Assembly (NCBI GenBank): GCA_946478915.1
Contig: CAMLER010000169.1
Coordinates: 1 to 9,285 of the forward strand
Direction of reading: 5' to 3'
DNA length: 9,285 nt
Origin: an uncultured Chryseolinea sp.
GTDB taxonomy: Bacteria > Bacteroidota > Bacteroidia > Cytophagales > Cyclobacteriaceae
How positions within the stretch are numbered: the stretch's first letter is position 1; every line of letters starts with the position of its first letter. Of the stretch, positions 1 through 7,278 are shown piece by piece. A model generated the notes under the pieces. The model was not told the origin of the DNA. It worked only from the letters and a program-made list of their open reading frames with translations, and made no database searches. Position numbers and translations under genes: made by a program.

Positions 1-163
1 TTTGTCGACATCGGCGTCTGTGAAGCCCTTCGCTTTCAGCGAGTCGCGGTTGATTCAATAATCTATAGTGCTCTGCTTTTTCCAGGGCAGTTTCAACACT
101 GTCTCTGGACAGGGGCTTCAATTCAAACTGCGGCGTGTCTGTGGTGGGTGATATTGTTTTCAT
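1..163 (-). CDS. N-terminal fragment of an unidentified protein, possibly TPR-like, cut by left edge
   Basis: An ORF starts at ATG 163-161, 27 bp after the sdhB stop, and stays open for 54 codons to the left edge. The first 44 or so residues look like real protein, with an alpha-helical Glu/Lys/Leu-rich stretch ending in EHYRLLNQPRLAES. This resembles the start of helical-repeat (TPR-like) proteins, but the assignment comes from memory of the pattern only. The last 10 residues (EGLHRRRCRQ) are unnaturally Arg-rich. Another frame over about 1-50 reads RDSLKAKGFTDADVDK, which looks much more like protein but has a TGA just upstream of it. A frameshift or a false join between about 25 and 60 is therefore likely. 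The short gap to sdhB would allow co-transcription with the sdh genes. There is no clear Shine-Dalgarno sequence. Function unknown. Confidence 0.4.
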   Translation of the reverse strand, partial: MKTISPTTDTPQFELKPLSRDSVETALEKAEHYRLLNQPRLAESEGLHRRRCRQ

Positions 164-190
164 ACCCGTAGTATTAAGTTATTTGACATC

Positions 191-915
191 TTACTTACTA
201 AACATACGGAACAGCTTCATGAGTGGGTCATAAAACTTGTCAGCCACCCGTTCCTTTAACGGAATAATGGCATTATCCGTAATATGAATATTCTCCGGAC
301 AAACATTTGTGCAGCATTTGGTGATGTTACAAAACCCAATGCCATGCATATCCTTCAAATCACCGGTCCGGTCCTCCACATCGAGCGGATGCATTTCCAA
401 TGCAGCTGCATACACCATATGCCGTGGACCCGCAAATTTTTCATGTAAGTGATGTTCACGCAGTACGTGACAAACATCCTGACAAAGAAAACATTCAATA
501 CATTTTCGAAATTCCTGTACCCGGTCGATGTCACTTTGTTCCATACGCCAGGTACCATCCTGGGCATCAGGCGCGCGAGGTTTAAATTTCTTTATTCTTT
601 TCTTGATTTTGTAATTGATCGATACGTCGGTCACAAGGTCCCTTATTACGGGAAATGCCTTCAGCGGCTGAATGGTTACCGGCTTCCCATCCGGGTCATG
701 CACATCAGCTTTGGATGGCCGTTGATTTCTGCCGAGCAGGATCCGCACTTCCCGGCTTTGCAATTCCAACGTACAGCCAGATCGTTAGCGTGTTCAGCTT
801 GTATCTGATGGACGGCATCTAAAACCACCATCCCCTCGGTAATTTCAGTTTTATACTCTTGAAACTCGCCACCGCTGGAGTTTGTCCGCCATATATTAAA
901 AAGAACCTTAGCCAT
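191..915 (-). pseudogene. sdhB: Frameshifted succinate dehydrogenase/fumarate reductase iron-sulfur subunit (SdhB)
   Basis: SdhB carries electrons from the FAD of SdhA through three iron-sulfur clusters to the membrane anchor. The N-terminal part (915 to 676, 79 codons) holds the plant-ferredoxin-type [2Fe-2S] domain with Cys52, Cys57, Cys60 and Cys72 (CKAGKCGSC, then KLMCMTRM). It runs into a TAA at 676-678. The C-terminal part is open in the next frame down to the TAA at 191-193. It has CIECFLCQDVC and CNITKCCTNVCP, the ligands of the [4Fe-4S] and [3Fe-4S] clusters, and the conserved KAFPVIRDLV linker. Joining the two near 684-690 gives about 240 residues, a little shorter than usual for the family, so more than one base may be missing. 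The ATG at 915-913 overlaps the sdhA TAA by one base (TAATG). No slippery heptamer is seen, so programmed frameshifting is unlikely. It is either a true mutation or an assembly/sequencing error; the sequence cannot decide. Confidence 0.9.
676..703 (-). other. Frame-disruption site in sdhB
   Basis: On the minus strand the upstream frame reads MTRMGSR-stop and the downstream frame reads PDGKPVTIQP over the same bases. The frames cross at the Met codon 690-688 and the G run at 688-686. Restoring the frame needs one extra base, or 3k+1 extra bases. From recalled SdhB sequences, about five residues normally separate the MTRM and PVT equivalents beyond what is present here, which points to a loss of roughly 10-19 bases rather than one. 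Confidence 0.75.
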
Positions 916-2738
916 TATTTCATTTCATCTATTATTTGTTGAAGGTCATCCCTTATCGAAGGTTTAGCAATTTGCTCCACCGTCATATTTCCGGCACCAT
1001 CCCTTTTTATACGAATATTTACCTTTGCAAATACTTCACTCTTTCCCTGAAAATCTTCGCGGAAATGCCCGCCTCTGCTTTCCCTACGCTCTCTCGCTGC
1101 GCGTGCTATGGCTTCGGCGACGGTTAACATATGTTTTAACTCCATGGCTGTATGCCACCCCGGATTGTAGCCGCGATTTCCGCCGCACCCTGCGCGCTGC
1201 GCCCGATCATTAAAAGCTTTTATTTTTTCAATGGCTTCAGTGAGTTCTTCGTCGATCCGAACAATACCGACGAGCCTTTGCATTTCTTCCTGCAACTCAG
1301 CCTGTATTTGAAAAGGATTTTCATGACCGGAAGTTTGTGCCCGCTGGAATGGCGCAAGTGCCCATTGAGAAATTTGCTGGACTTCTTCGTCGCGGACTAA
1401 ACCGGATTGATTTTCCTTAGCATACTTCGCAGCATATTCACCCGCACGCTGACCAAAAACCAGTAGATCCGACAGGGAATTTCCTCCCAGCCGGTTAGCG
1501 CCATGAAGACCCGCCGCGCATTCACCAGCCGCAAATAATCCAGGTATAGTTGTCATCTGGCTGTCGGCATCAACCTGTACTCCTCCCATGATATAATGCG
1601 TTGTTGGTCCGACCTCCATTGGCTCTTTTGTGATATCAACTCCTGCAAGCTCTTTGAACTGATGATACATGCTTGGCAGCTTTCGCTTGATGTGCTCAGG
1701 AGCATTGGACAATTTTTCTTTTATCCACGCGATGTCCAGGAATACACCACCATGTGGCGATCCCCGACCCGCTTTGATCTCTCGCATGATGCATCTTGCA
1801 ACATGATCCCGTGTTAACAGTTCTGGCGGACGTTTGGCATTTTTATCTCCTTGTGTGTACCGCCATCCTTCTTCTTCGTCGGTTGATGTCTGACCCCGAT
1901 ACAATTCAGGAATATCATCAAACATAAACCGTCTGCCCTTATTGTTCCTGAGCACACCTCCTTCACCGCGTACCCCTTCCGTTATGAGCAAGCCGCGAAC
2001 GCTGGGGGGCCATACCATCCCGGTAGGGTGAAATTGAACAAACTCCATGTCAATGAGGGCCGCCCCTGCATGATAGGCAAGCGAAATACCTCCGCCAGTG
2101 CAATCCCAACTGTTGCTGGATATTTTATAGATCCTTCCCATCCCACCCGTCGCAATGATGACAGCTTTTGCTTTAAATACTTTGAAAAGCCCTTTCTCAC
2201 GATCGTATCCAAAAGCACCGGCAATTTTTTCTCCATCTTTGAGCAGGCTGATAATCGTGTACTCCTGAAAAATTGAAATATTCTGATGAATAGCATAGTC
2301 CTGGAGCGTACGGATCATCTCCAGACCTGTTCTGTCACCTACGTGTGCGAGACGCGGATATTTATGACCTCCAAAATTTCGCTGCAGAATTCGTCCATCA
2401 TCGGTGCGATCAAATACTGCGCCCCACGCTTCCAATTCTCTAACCCTGACAGGAGCTTCCTTCGCGTGCAACTCAGCCATGCGGGGATTGTTAAGATATT
2501 GACCTCCCCGCATCGTATCCGAAAAGTGAACTTTCCAATTGTCGCGGTCATCAACGTTGGCCAGCGCGGCAGCAACGCCACCCTCAGCCATCACTGTGTG
2601 AGCCTTCCCCAACAACGATCTGCATATCACCGCGACCGACACTCCGGCATTCGCGGCTTCAATAGCAGCGCGCAGACCCGCGCCACCAGAACCGATGACC
2701 ACAACGTCGAAGCTATGTGTTTCGAAACCTCCCATCAT
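915..2738 (-). CDS. sdhA: Succinate dehydrogenase/fumarate reductase flavoprotein subunit (SdhA)
   Basis: Catalytic subunit that oxidises succinate to fumarate, or the reverse, on the cytoplasmic face of the membrane and passes electrons to SdhB. From the ATG at 2738-2736 it has 607 residues, normal for the family. The N-terminal Rossmann FAD motif is VVVIGSGGAG (about residues 12-21). HTVMAEGG (about 47-54) contains the His expected to bind FAD covalently. HPTG (about 237-240), TEGVRGEGG, the RDHVAR segment with the likely catalytic Arg (about 310), HYIMGG (about 381) and GANRLGGNSLSDLLVFG (about 413-429) are the substrate and FAD-binding motifs. The frame also opens at a TTG at 2750, but the ATG at 2738 is preferred: it has GGAG six bases upstream and forms a 4-bp ATGA overlap with the sdhC stop, suggesting translational coupling. 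The 3' end overlaps the sdhB start. No defect seen. Confidence 0.97.
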   Translation of the reverse strand: MMGGFETHSFDVVVIGSGGAGLRAAIEAANAGVSVAVICRSLLGKAHTVMAEGGVAAALANVDDRDNWKVHFSDTMRGGQYLNNPRMAELHAKEAPVRVRELEAWGAVFDRTDDGRILQRNFGGHKYPRLAHVGDRTGLEMIRTLQDYAIHQNISIFQEYTIISLLKDGEKIAGAFGYDREKGLFKVFKAKAVIIATGGMGRIYKISSNSWDCTGGGISLAYHAGAALIDMEFVQFHPTGMVWPPSVRGLLITEGVRGEGGVLRNNKGRRFMFDDIPELYRGQTSTDEEEGWRYTQGDKNAKRPPELLTRDHVARCIMREIKAGRGSPHGGVFLDIAWIKEKLSNAPEHIKRKLPSMYHQFKELAGVDITKEPMEVGPTTHYIMGGVQVDADSQMTTIPGLFAAGECAAGLHGANRLGGNSLSDLLVFGQRAGEYAAKYAKENQSGLVRDEEVQQISQWALAPFQRAQTSGHENPFQIQAELQEEMQRLVGIVRIDEELTEAIEKIKAFNDRAQRAGCGGNRGYNPGWHTAMELKHMLTVAEAIARAARERRESRGGHFREDFQGKSEVFAKVNIRIKRDGAGNMTVEQIAKPSIRDDLQQIIDEMK

Positions 2739-3511
2739 ATTATTCTCCAATCAGTCCAGACGCCCATTGAAACCATTCGTACATAAAGATCTGCGAACAT
2801 CACTCCGAAGAGGCTGAACCACGCCCAGTTCATGTGTCGCCTGTTCAGGCAACTGGCACAATCGTAAACTTTCCTGCGGACAGGTGATCGCGATAGTCTG
2901 TCTTTAATCCCTCCCGAGAGATGGCGAAATGAATGGCATCCAAAAGTGTATCCACCGAGCAATACAGCATTGAGCGTTAACACCAAGGTTCCGACGCCTA
3001 TGCCAAACGTTGTCTCTTTTGTTGCTGGATCTACAAACCACATTGCTTTCCAAGCATCGTAAGCAAGGATTATGACGAATATGATAGCCAGGTAAAGAAA
3101 ATAACGATGAACGTTTTGAAGGATAAGCGGAAAGGAATTTTCACCCCGATACGACTTGCGCGGTTCCGAGACTGCACATGCGGGAGGATCGGCCCAAAAG
3201 GATTTATAGTACGCGCCACGATAATAATAGCAAGTGAATCTCATTCCGCCTGGTGCCCAAAGAATTAACATCGCGGGCGAAAACGGTATGGCCATGGGCC
3301 ACCACGATGGCTTTGGTCCAAACCACGCATGAGAGGAGCTTCCAAAAATTTCAGGTGAATAAAATGGCGAGAGATATGGCCCGACGGCATAGTGCTCACC
3401 TTGCAGAGCTGCCCACGTTGCATAGACAATAAAAAGTGAGAGTCCTAACAGGACCATGAGCGGTCGTACCCACCACAGATCAACCCTTGATGTTACACCA
3501 AATCCACTCAT
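2735..3511 (-). CDS. sdhC: Succinate dehydrogenase membrane anchor subunit, single five-helix type (SdhC)
   Basis: Membrane subunit that docks SdhA/SdhB and hands electrons to quinone. The 258 residues contain about five hydrophobic segments (roughly 15-36, 72-90, 132-154, 169-189 and 226-247). That fits the class in which one long anchor replaces separate SdhC and SdhD. The segment YAVGPYLSPFYSPE after helix 1 is typical of this class as I recall it. It is rich in Cys and His near the membrane: Cys94, Cys112, His135, GCHSFRH (Cys192, His193, His197) and CASCLNRRH (Cys218, Cys221, His226). These could be ligands for heme or an iron-sulfur cluster. First gene of sdhCAB; its TGA overlaps the sdhA ATG by 4 bp. 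The ATG at 3511-3509 is the natural start, with no evident Shine-Dalgarno. Homology class is well supported; cofactor content is inference. Confidence 0.9.
   Translation of the reverse strand: MSGFGVTSRVDLWWVRPLMVLLGLSLFIVYATWAALQGEHYAVGPYLSPFYSPEIFGSSSHAWFGPKPSWWPMAIPFSPAMLILWAPGGMRFTCYYYRGAYYKSFWADPPACAVSEPRKSYRGENSFPLILQNVHRYFLYLAIIFVIILAYDAWKAMWFVDPATKETTFGIGVGTLVLTLNAVLLGGYTFGCHSFRHLSGGIKDRLSRSPVRRKVYDCASCLNRRHMNWAWFSLFGVMFADLYVRMVSMGVWTDWRII
2745..2748 (-). promoter_or_regulatory. Ribosome binding site fixing the sdhA start
   Basis: GGAG on the minus strand lies six bases before the ATG at 2738-2736, inside the last codons of sdhC. It favours that ATG over the in-frame TTG at 2750, whose own codon abuts this GGAG. 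Confidence 0.6.
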
Positions 3512-3652
3512 GATTGTTCATGGCTTGGTTAGGGATAGAATTATTTTATGAGGATAAGGAAAAATCGAACAAAAAGCAAACGATTGAAATGATGAAATTT
3601 CAAGCTTTACTTATTTTCCAGGTGATTGGAATAAGATCAACGGGATTAAATC
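3512..3652. other. Intergenic gap between the CE15 gene and sdhC
   Basis: This 141-bp AT-rich gap separates the carbohydrate locus from sdhCAB and is the expected place for an sdh promoter. I looked for the Bacteroidota -7 (TAnnTTTG) and -33 (TTG) pattern and found no convincing match. Only weak short palindromes (4-5 bp stems) are present, so I do not call a terminator. Confidence 0.5.
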
Positions 3653-5026
3653 CTATTTAAAATATTTGCTTGCGAAATCCAGAAAAGTGGGCCAATTGGG
3701 ACCGGGAGTGTGTCCTCCGCTGTGCTGCCTGAAAGCGATGTCTCCATCGACCAACGCTGTCTCTAGGGCAGGAAATTCTGTGGTTCCTAAACCGCGTTTT
3801 CCAAGCAATTTGTAGACTGGGCCCGCGTGGACTGCGGCGAGAAATTGTCCTTTCGCATCAACCCATTCGTCGCCTTTGTCACCCGTACCCATGAAGACGG
3901 GTCGGGGAGCGCAAAGAGCAAGAAGATGATGTCCATCAACTGGGAGGTCGCCACCATTCAAAGGTCCCGCATATTTTATGAAGTTGCCCGCCATCCAATG
4001 ATATTCGCCGGCACCCGCCACATTTTCGATTATCTCTCCAAAATTTCTTCTGTTAATTTTTGCGCCGCCCTCTCCGCAGGAGCTCACATATGCAATTGCA
4101 AACCTGGAGTCGTACGCCATTGTCACGGCGGTTGCTTTTCCATAACGTGAATGCCCCTCGATGCCCACTCGTTTTGCATCTACTGCTTTATCCGTTTCGA
4201 AGTAGTCCATTGCGCGACTGGCTCCCCAGGCCCATGCACGTAATGCACCCCAATCATCGGGTTTCCGGGCCTGCCCTTTATTAACCAAGCCGATGATACC
4301 TTCAGAAAGTCCGGCGCCATTATCAGGCTGAATGCTTACCGGTATCAGCGAAGCATATCCCCATCCTTTGTCCAGAACTTGCTTCTGCCATGTAGGTCCC
4401 GCCGGAGGTGGATTTTGGGCAGGAAACCACGAAGGCCTTATGAATCCAAATTCCATTATAACGGGAACCGGACCTTTGGCGTTTGCCGGTGTAGCCAGTG
4501 TCAACTGTATGTCTACACTCATCTTCGGATAGGATGAGTTGTCAACGTGACCTACTAACTTTTTCGTTACAACGGGAATTCCTTCATACGTTTCATTGGT
4601 AGAGCTTACGACCCGCCATGTAACTTTGGGAATGTTCTTTGGAAGTCGACCATAAATTTCTCTGTCGAACGCCTCTACGATTTCTGGTCGACGCTTATTC
4701 CACCACACTTTTACTGATGTTACCTGTTCACCATTGTTCAATCTCAGGGGATCTGGTAACTCGGGGAATGGATTTGCATTGGTTTCATCATAGTTAGCTG
4801 CATTCGGAGCATTCCTGTCGTTACCATTGGCGCCGCGTCGAATTGAATCGATATTCAACAGGTCCATCATTTTCCTGTGATCTGCTTCAGACGCTTTGCG
4901 TAATTCAGCAAAATAAGCGTCGCGTTCCTCCTTTGTCATTTGATTAGGGTCCGGACGCTGGGAAAAGGCATTCGTAAAAGACAATAGAAAAAGAACCAAC
5001 GCGATCAATCGGGAAAACAATTTCAT
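3653..5026 (-). CDS. Secreted glucuronoyl methylesterase-like alpha/beta hydrolase (CE15 family)
   Basis: CE15 enzymes cleave the ester linking 4-O-methyl-glucuronic acid side chains of xylan to lignin alcohols. The 457 residues begin with a Sec signal peptide (MKLFSRLIALVLFLLSFTNAFS, cleavage probably before Gln23). A polar linker runs to about residue 85 and is followed by an alpha/beta hydrolase domain. DDWGALRAWAWGASRAMDYF (258-276, with spacing typical of CE15) precedes the nucleophile motif GHSRYGK, with Ser293 as catalytic serine and the following Arg as oxyanion residue. SSCGEGGAKINRRNFGE (315-331) offers Glu319 as the likely acid, and HSGGHTPGPNW (435-445) the catalytic His, most likely His439. 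No motif is missing. The start lies 4 bp after the stop of the upstream oxidoreductase, so it is probably the last gene of that operon. The protein should act in the periplasm or outside the cell. Family is well supported; substrate is inferred from the family. Confidence 0.88.
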   Translation of the reverse strand: MKLFSRLIALVLFLLSFTNAFSQRPDPNQMTKEERDAYFAELRKASEADHRKMMDLLNIDSIRRGANGNDRNAPNAANYDETNANPFPELPDPLRLNNGEQVTSVKVWWNKRRPEIVEAFDREIYGRLPKNIPKVTWRVVSSTNETYEGIPVVTKKLVGHVDNSSYPKMSVDIQLTLATPANAKGPVPVIMEFGFIRPSWFPAQNPPPAGPTWQKQVLDKGWGYASLIPVSIQPDNGAGLSEGIIGLVNKGQARKPDDWGALRAWAWGASRAMDYFETDKAVDAKRVGIEGHSRYGKATAVTMAYDSRFAIAYVSSCGEGGAKINRRNFGEIIENVAGAGEYHWMAGNFIKYAGPLNGGDLPVDGHHLLALCAPRPVFMGTGDKGDEWVDAKGQFLAAVHAGPVYKLLGKRGLGTTEFPALETALVDGDIAFRQHSGGHTPGPNWPTFLDFASKYFK

Positions 5027-5030
5027 AAAC

Positions 5031-6407
5031 CTATTTCTTTAATGAAACCTCCAGCCCTTGCGTTGTGGTATAGTACTTGGCAATCATGTTGGGGACCTCC
5101 CATGCCGGCATATTTTTATTCTTTAGATATTCAAGAAACTTTTCCGTCACCCGGCCAAAATGAGCTTCGTGACCCTCTTTATATTTTTCTGGGATTATAA
5201 CTTCCCATCCTTTTGAAGATTTTTTCAATTCCACACCTGGAAATTTTTGCTGAACAGTTTTTATCTGCTCATTGAGCACAGTCTCATAATTGGCGGCCTT
5301 AGCAACGGGCTCAACATATAGCGTCGGTTTGAATTGTTGATCCTTATCCTGTCTGATGACCAAATTCGCTTTTGTTCCCCGCATTATCGAATAATGCGTG
5401 TCACCTGTACCTTCAGGCGCTTCGTATTTCCAGATAACCGAAGTCTTCGCATTTACGCCACGAATGCGATAGTTAATTTCTCCGTTGCAGAATATTTTTA
5501 ACAGGCTGTCAGCCTGAACATTTTTCTTAAGATAATCAGGAAAGGCATCGAGCTTGGTGATCGCTTTGAATTGTGAAAGCCTCATCTCTGTAGACCAACG
5601 TTTGGCTGTATTTATCGAGATATCGGTAGTATCTATTGTTTGTTCAGGAAAACATTCCCACTGCACCAGGTCAACGAGGTGGGTCATGACGTCGACAATC
5701 CCTTCGCCCTGCTGAGAAGCATCAAGAAACCAGGCCGGACGCGTTAACACATTGCCGGAAACATACTTGTAAAAATGATGGACACTTTCTTTCGTTATGG
5801 CAGGGTTTTGAGGTGTTCCTTTCTCCAGCGTGCCAAAAACCTCCGGCAGCATTGAAAGTTCCCTCTGAAGCATGGTGGTTATCTCAAACCGTTCGGTCAT
5901 GATATCATAAAGCAAAAGGTCGTTTTTTTCTGCAACTTCAAAAGCCTGCTTCAGTTGTTGGAAACCCCTGCTATCGATAACCATCGGTTTGTCTGCGAGA
6001 ACGTTTAGCTGGTTTTGCAATGAACCTAGAATGTATTCCGTTTTCTTTTGATTATTGCCAGAAAGTACGACGACGTTACCCTTCTTTTCCTCGATCATCT
6101 TTTCGAAAAAATCTGGCCCCCGGTACACTTGTTCATTCCAGTTTGTGGGATTATCAGTACGCGAATTAAACCCCTCGATACGGGCGAGATGCAATCTCAA
6201 GTCTGGTCCGTCCGGGGCGTATACGTGTACCGTTGAATCGACTTCCTCATACCCTGTCTTTTGAACCAGTGCCGCATGGAAATGTCCGGGGTCGACGGTA
6301 ATAAGTCTTACTTCTTTAGGCTTATAATTGTTCGATGATTGATCAGACTTTGTAGAACAGGACATAAGCAGAGAAAGGATGCTGATGGTAATGACAATTT
6401 TCTTCAT
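5031..6407 (-). CDS. Lipoprotein Gfo/Idh/MocA-like oxidoreductase with putative Oxidoreduct_C domain
   Basis: Predicted NAD(P)-type sugar oxidoreductase anchored to an envelope membrane. The chosen ATG (6407-6405) gives 458 residues and starts a lipoprotein signal, MKKIVITISILSLLMSC, with Cys17 as the lipidation site. A longer frame to 6533 overlaps the cupin gene and would bury this signal, so it is rejected. The N-terminal part reads RLITVDPGHFHAALVQ (34-49) where a classical GxGxxG would be expected. LADKPM (137-142) corresponds to the EKP motif whose Lys is catalytic in the superfamily. Later conserved-looking blocks are LLYDIMTERFEITT (165-178), KESVHHFYKYVSG (206-218) and QGEGIVDVMTHLVDLVQWE (233-251). 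The layout matches proteins annotated as putative oxidoreductase C-terminal domain (PF16490, from memory). It starts 4 bp after the cupin stop and ends 4 bp before the CE15 gene. Substrate unknown. Confidence 0.85.
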   Translation of the reverse strand: MKKIVITISILSLLMSCSTKSDQSSNNYKPKEVRLITVDPGHFHAALVQKTGYEEVDSTVHVYAPDGPDLRLHLARIEGFNSRTDNPTNWNEQVYRGPDFFEKMIEEKKGNVVVLSGNNQKKTEYILGSLQNQLNVLADKPMVIDSRGFQQLKQAFEVAEKNDLLLYDIMTERFEITTMLQRELSMLPEVFGTLEKGTPQNPAITKESVHHFYKYVSGNVLTRPAWFLDASQQGEGIVDVMTHLVDLVQWECFPEQTIDTTDISINTAKRWSTEMRLSQFKAITKLDAFPDYLKKNVQADSLLKIFCNGEINYRIRGVNAKTSVIWKYEAPEGTGDTHYSIMRGTKANLVIRQDKDQQFKPTLYVEPVAKAANYETVLNEQIKTVQQKFPGVELKKSSKGWEVIIPEKYKEGHEAHFGRVTEKFLEYLKNKNMPAWEVPNMIAKYYTTTQGLEVSLKK

Positions 6408-6411
6408 TGGA

Positions 6412-7176
6412 CTATTCGAATTGAAATGCAAAATAGGTACAGGCGCCCGTTCCAATATTTTGGATAGCGTGCGGAACATTGGAGCCAAGGTAATAAATAT
6501 CTCCAGTGCTTCCCTTATAGAATTGGTTCCCAATCTGCATTTCTGTCTTATTATCTATTATCAGGACGATTTCTTCCGCACGGTGGGTATGGGGTTCGTG
6601 ACTTTTAATTCCTTCCTTCAAAGTGGTGACGTGCATTTCAAAACGCTTGCTCATAGGCGTCGTCTTTTCGAAGTAATTTCGAATTCCACCGCGGTCATGA
6701 GGTTTAAATTGAATCTCATTCCAATCCTTTACAAATGAGGTTTCGCTGGCTGCGGCAGTCTGGTTCAAAGGTGATTTAGACCTGTATTTCATCAAATAAA
6801 AAGAGCATGAATTGCCATCGGTCTTTTGCAACGTAAAATTCTCGCCAGGCATTAGCAGGGCAATACTACCCGAACCTACGGTCCAATTTCGATCATTGAT
6901 TGCAATCTTTAGAGTGCCGTCTTTCAACAGCAACAAATGTTCCTCATTATTCGGAACGCTCATGGTTATCTGGTCATCGGAGACAATTGCGTTAGCACTC
7001 ATCTGGAGATACTCCATATCGTGAGCCGCGCCTTCAAATATGACAGACGTCTTCAAATTCTTTTGCGATTCGGAAGTAGGCGTAACCCACGAATATTTTT
7101 TTGAAGTGATCAAAGGCTGCTGGCTAAAGCACACGACAGGAAGTAAGAAGACAAGTAGACCTGGGATTATTTTCAT
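6412..7176 (-). CDS. Secreted bicupin-fold protein
   Basis: Beta-barrel protein of 254 residues with an N-terminal signal peptide (MKIIPGLLVFLLPVVCFS, cleavage probably before Gln19). The start at ATG 7176 is preferred over the in-frame TTG at 7233, because it places the signal at the N terminus and has GGAG ten bases upstream. The C-terminal cupin (about 175-254) has a good metal site: HEPHTH (193-198) with Glu201/Glu202 in the first motif, and His236 with Asn240 in GDIYYLGSNVPHAIQN. The N-terminal half (about 45-130) looks like a second, degenerate cupin with only EEH (78-80) and PGENF left. Possible roles are sugar isomerisation or epimerisation, dioxygenase-type chemistry, or ligand binding; the sequence does not choose. 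The two-domain layout recalls ureidoglycine aminohydrolase-type bicupins, but nothing nearby suggests purine catabolism. It is the first gene of the cupin/oxidoreductase/esterase run. Confidence 0.82.
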   Translation of the reverse strand: MKIIPGLLVFLLPVVCFSQQPLITSKKYSWVTPTSESQKNLKTSVIFEGAAHDMEYLQMSANAIVSDDQITMSVPNNEEHLLLLKDGTLKIAINDRNWTVGSGSIALLMPGENFTLQKTDGNSCSFYLMKYRSKSPLNQTAAASETSFVKDWNEIQFKPHDRGGIRNYFEKTTPMSKRFEMHVTTLKEGIKSHEPHTHRAEEIVLIIDNKTEMQIGNQFYKGSTGDIYYLGSNVPHAIQNIGTGACTYFAFQFE

Positions 7177-7186
7177 ATTAATTGAA

Positions 7187-7190
7187 CTCC
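7187..7190 (-). promoter_or_regulatory. Likely ribosome binding site of the cupin gene
   Basis: GGAG on the minus strand, ten bases before the ATG at 7176-7174. The spacing is slightly long, but it supports this start over the in-frame TTG at 7233. Confidence 0.4.
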
Positions 7191-7229
7191 GGCAACGGCG
7201 ATTGCGGTTAAATTCTGGGCTGAAGTGGA

Positions 7230-7260
7230 ACAAAAGAAAATCCCGCGTCGCTGCGGGATT
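7230..7260 (-). terminator. Rho-independent terminator after the Tat-exported oxidoreductase gene
   Basis: A perfect 8-bp inverted repeat (7239-7246 with 7253-7260; arms AATCCCGC and GCGGGATT) with a six-base loop lies 18 bases past the TGA at 7279. On the minus strand it is followed directly by the T-rich run TTTTCTTTTGT (7240-7230). On the plus strand no T run follows, so it acts on minus-strand transcripts. It would end or attenuate the DUF6807/oxidoreductase transcript before the cupin gene. Confidence 0.8.
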
Positions 7261-7278
7261 AAAGTTTCTGGTCGGGAA

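Noticed and set aside
676..700. Programmed ribosomal frameshift in sdhB
   Set aside because: No X-XXY-YYZ slippery heptamer or strong downstream structure is seen, and SdhB is not known to use frameshifting.
449..808. 119-codon plus-strand frame across sdhB
   Set aside because: It is antisense to conserved SdhB coding sequence; the Cys motifs on the minus strand explain the region.
2286..2786. 166-codon open frame on the plus strand
   Set aside because: It lies wholly antisense to sdhA and the sdhA/sdhC junction, has no recognisable domain and has shadow-like composition.
3512..3652. Possible sdhC promoter or AT-rich terminator
   Set aside because: No match to TAnnTTTG with a spaced TTG box; the hairpins have only 4-5 bp stems without a proper T run.
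6408..6533. N-terminal extension of the lipoprotein oxidoreductase upstream of ATG 6407
   Set aside because: It overlaps the cupin C-terminus and would place the lipoprotein signal at residue 43; the internal ATG just past the cupin stop is the natural start.
6379..6738. 119-codon plus-strand frame over the cupin gene
   Set aside because: It is antisense to the cupin metal-site region and resembles no protein I know.
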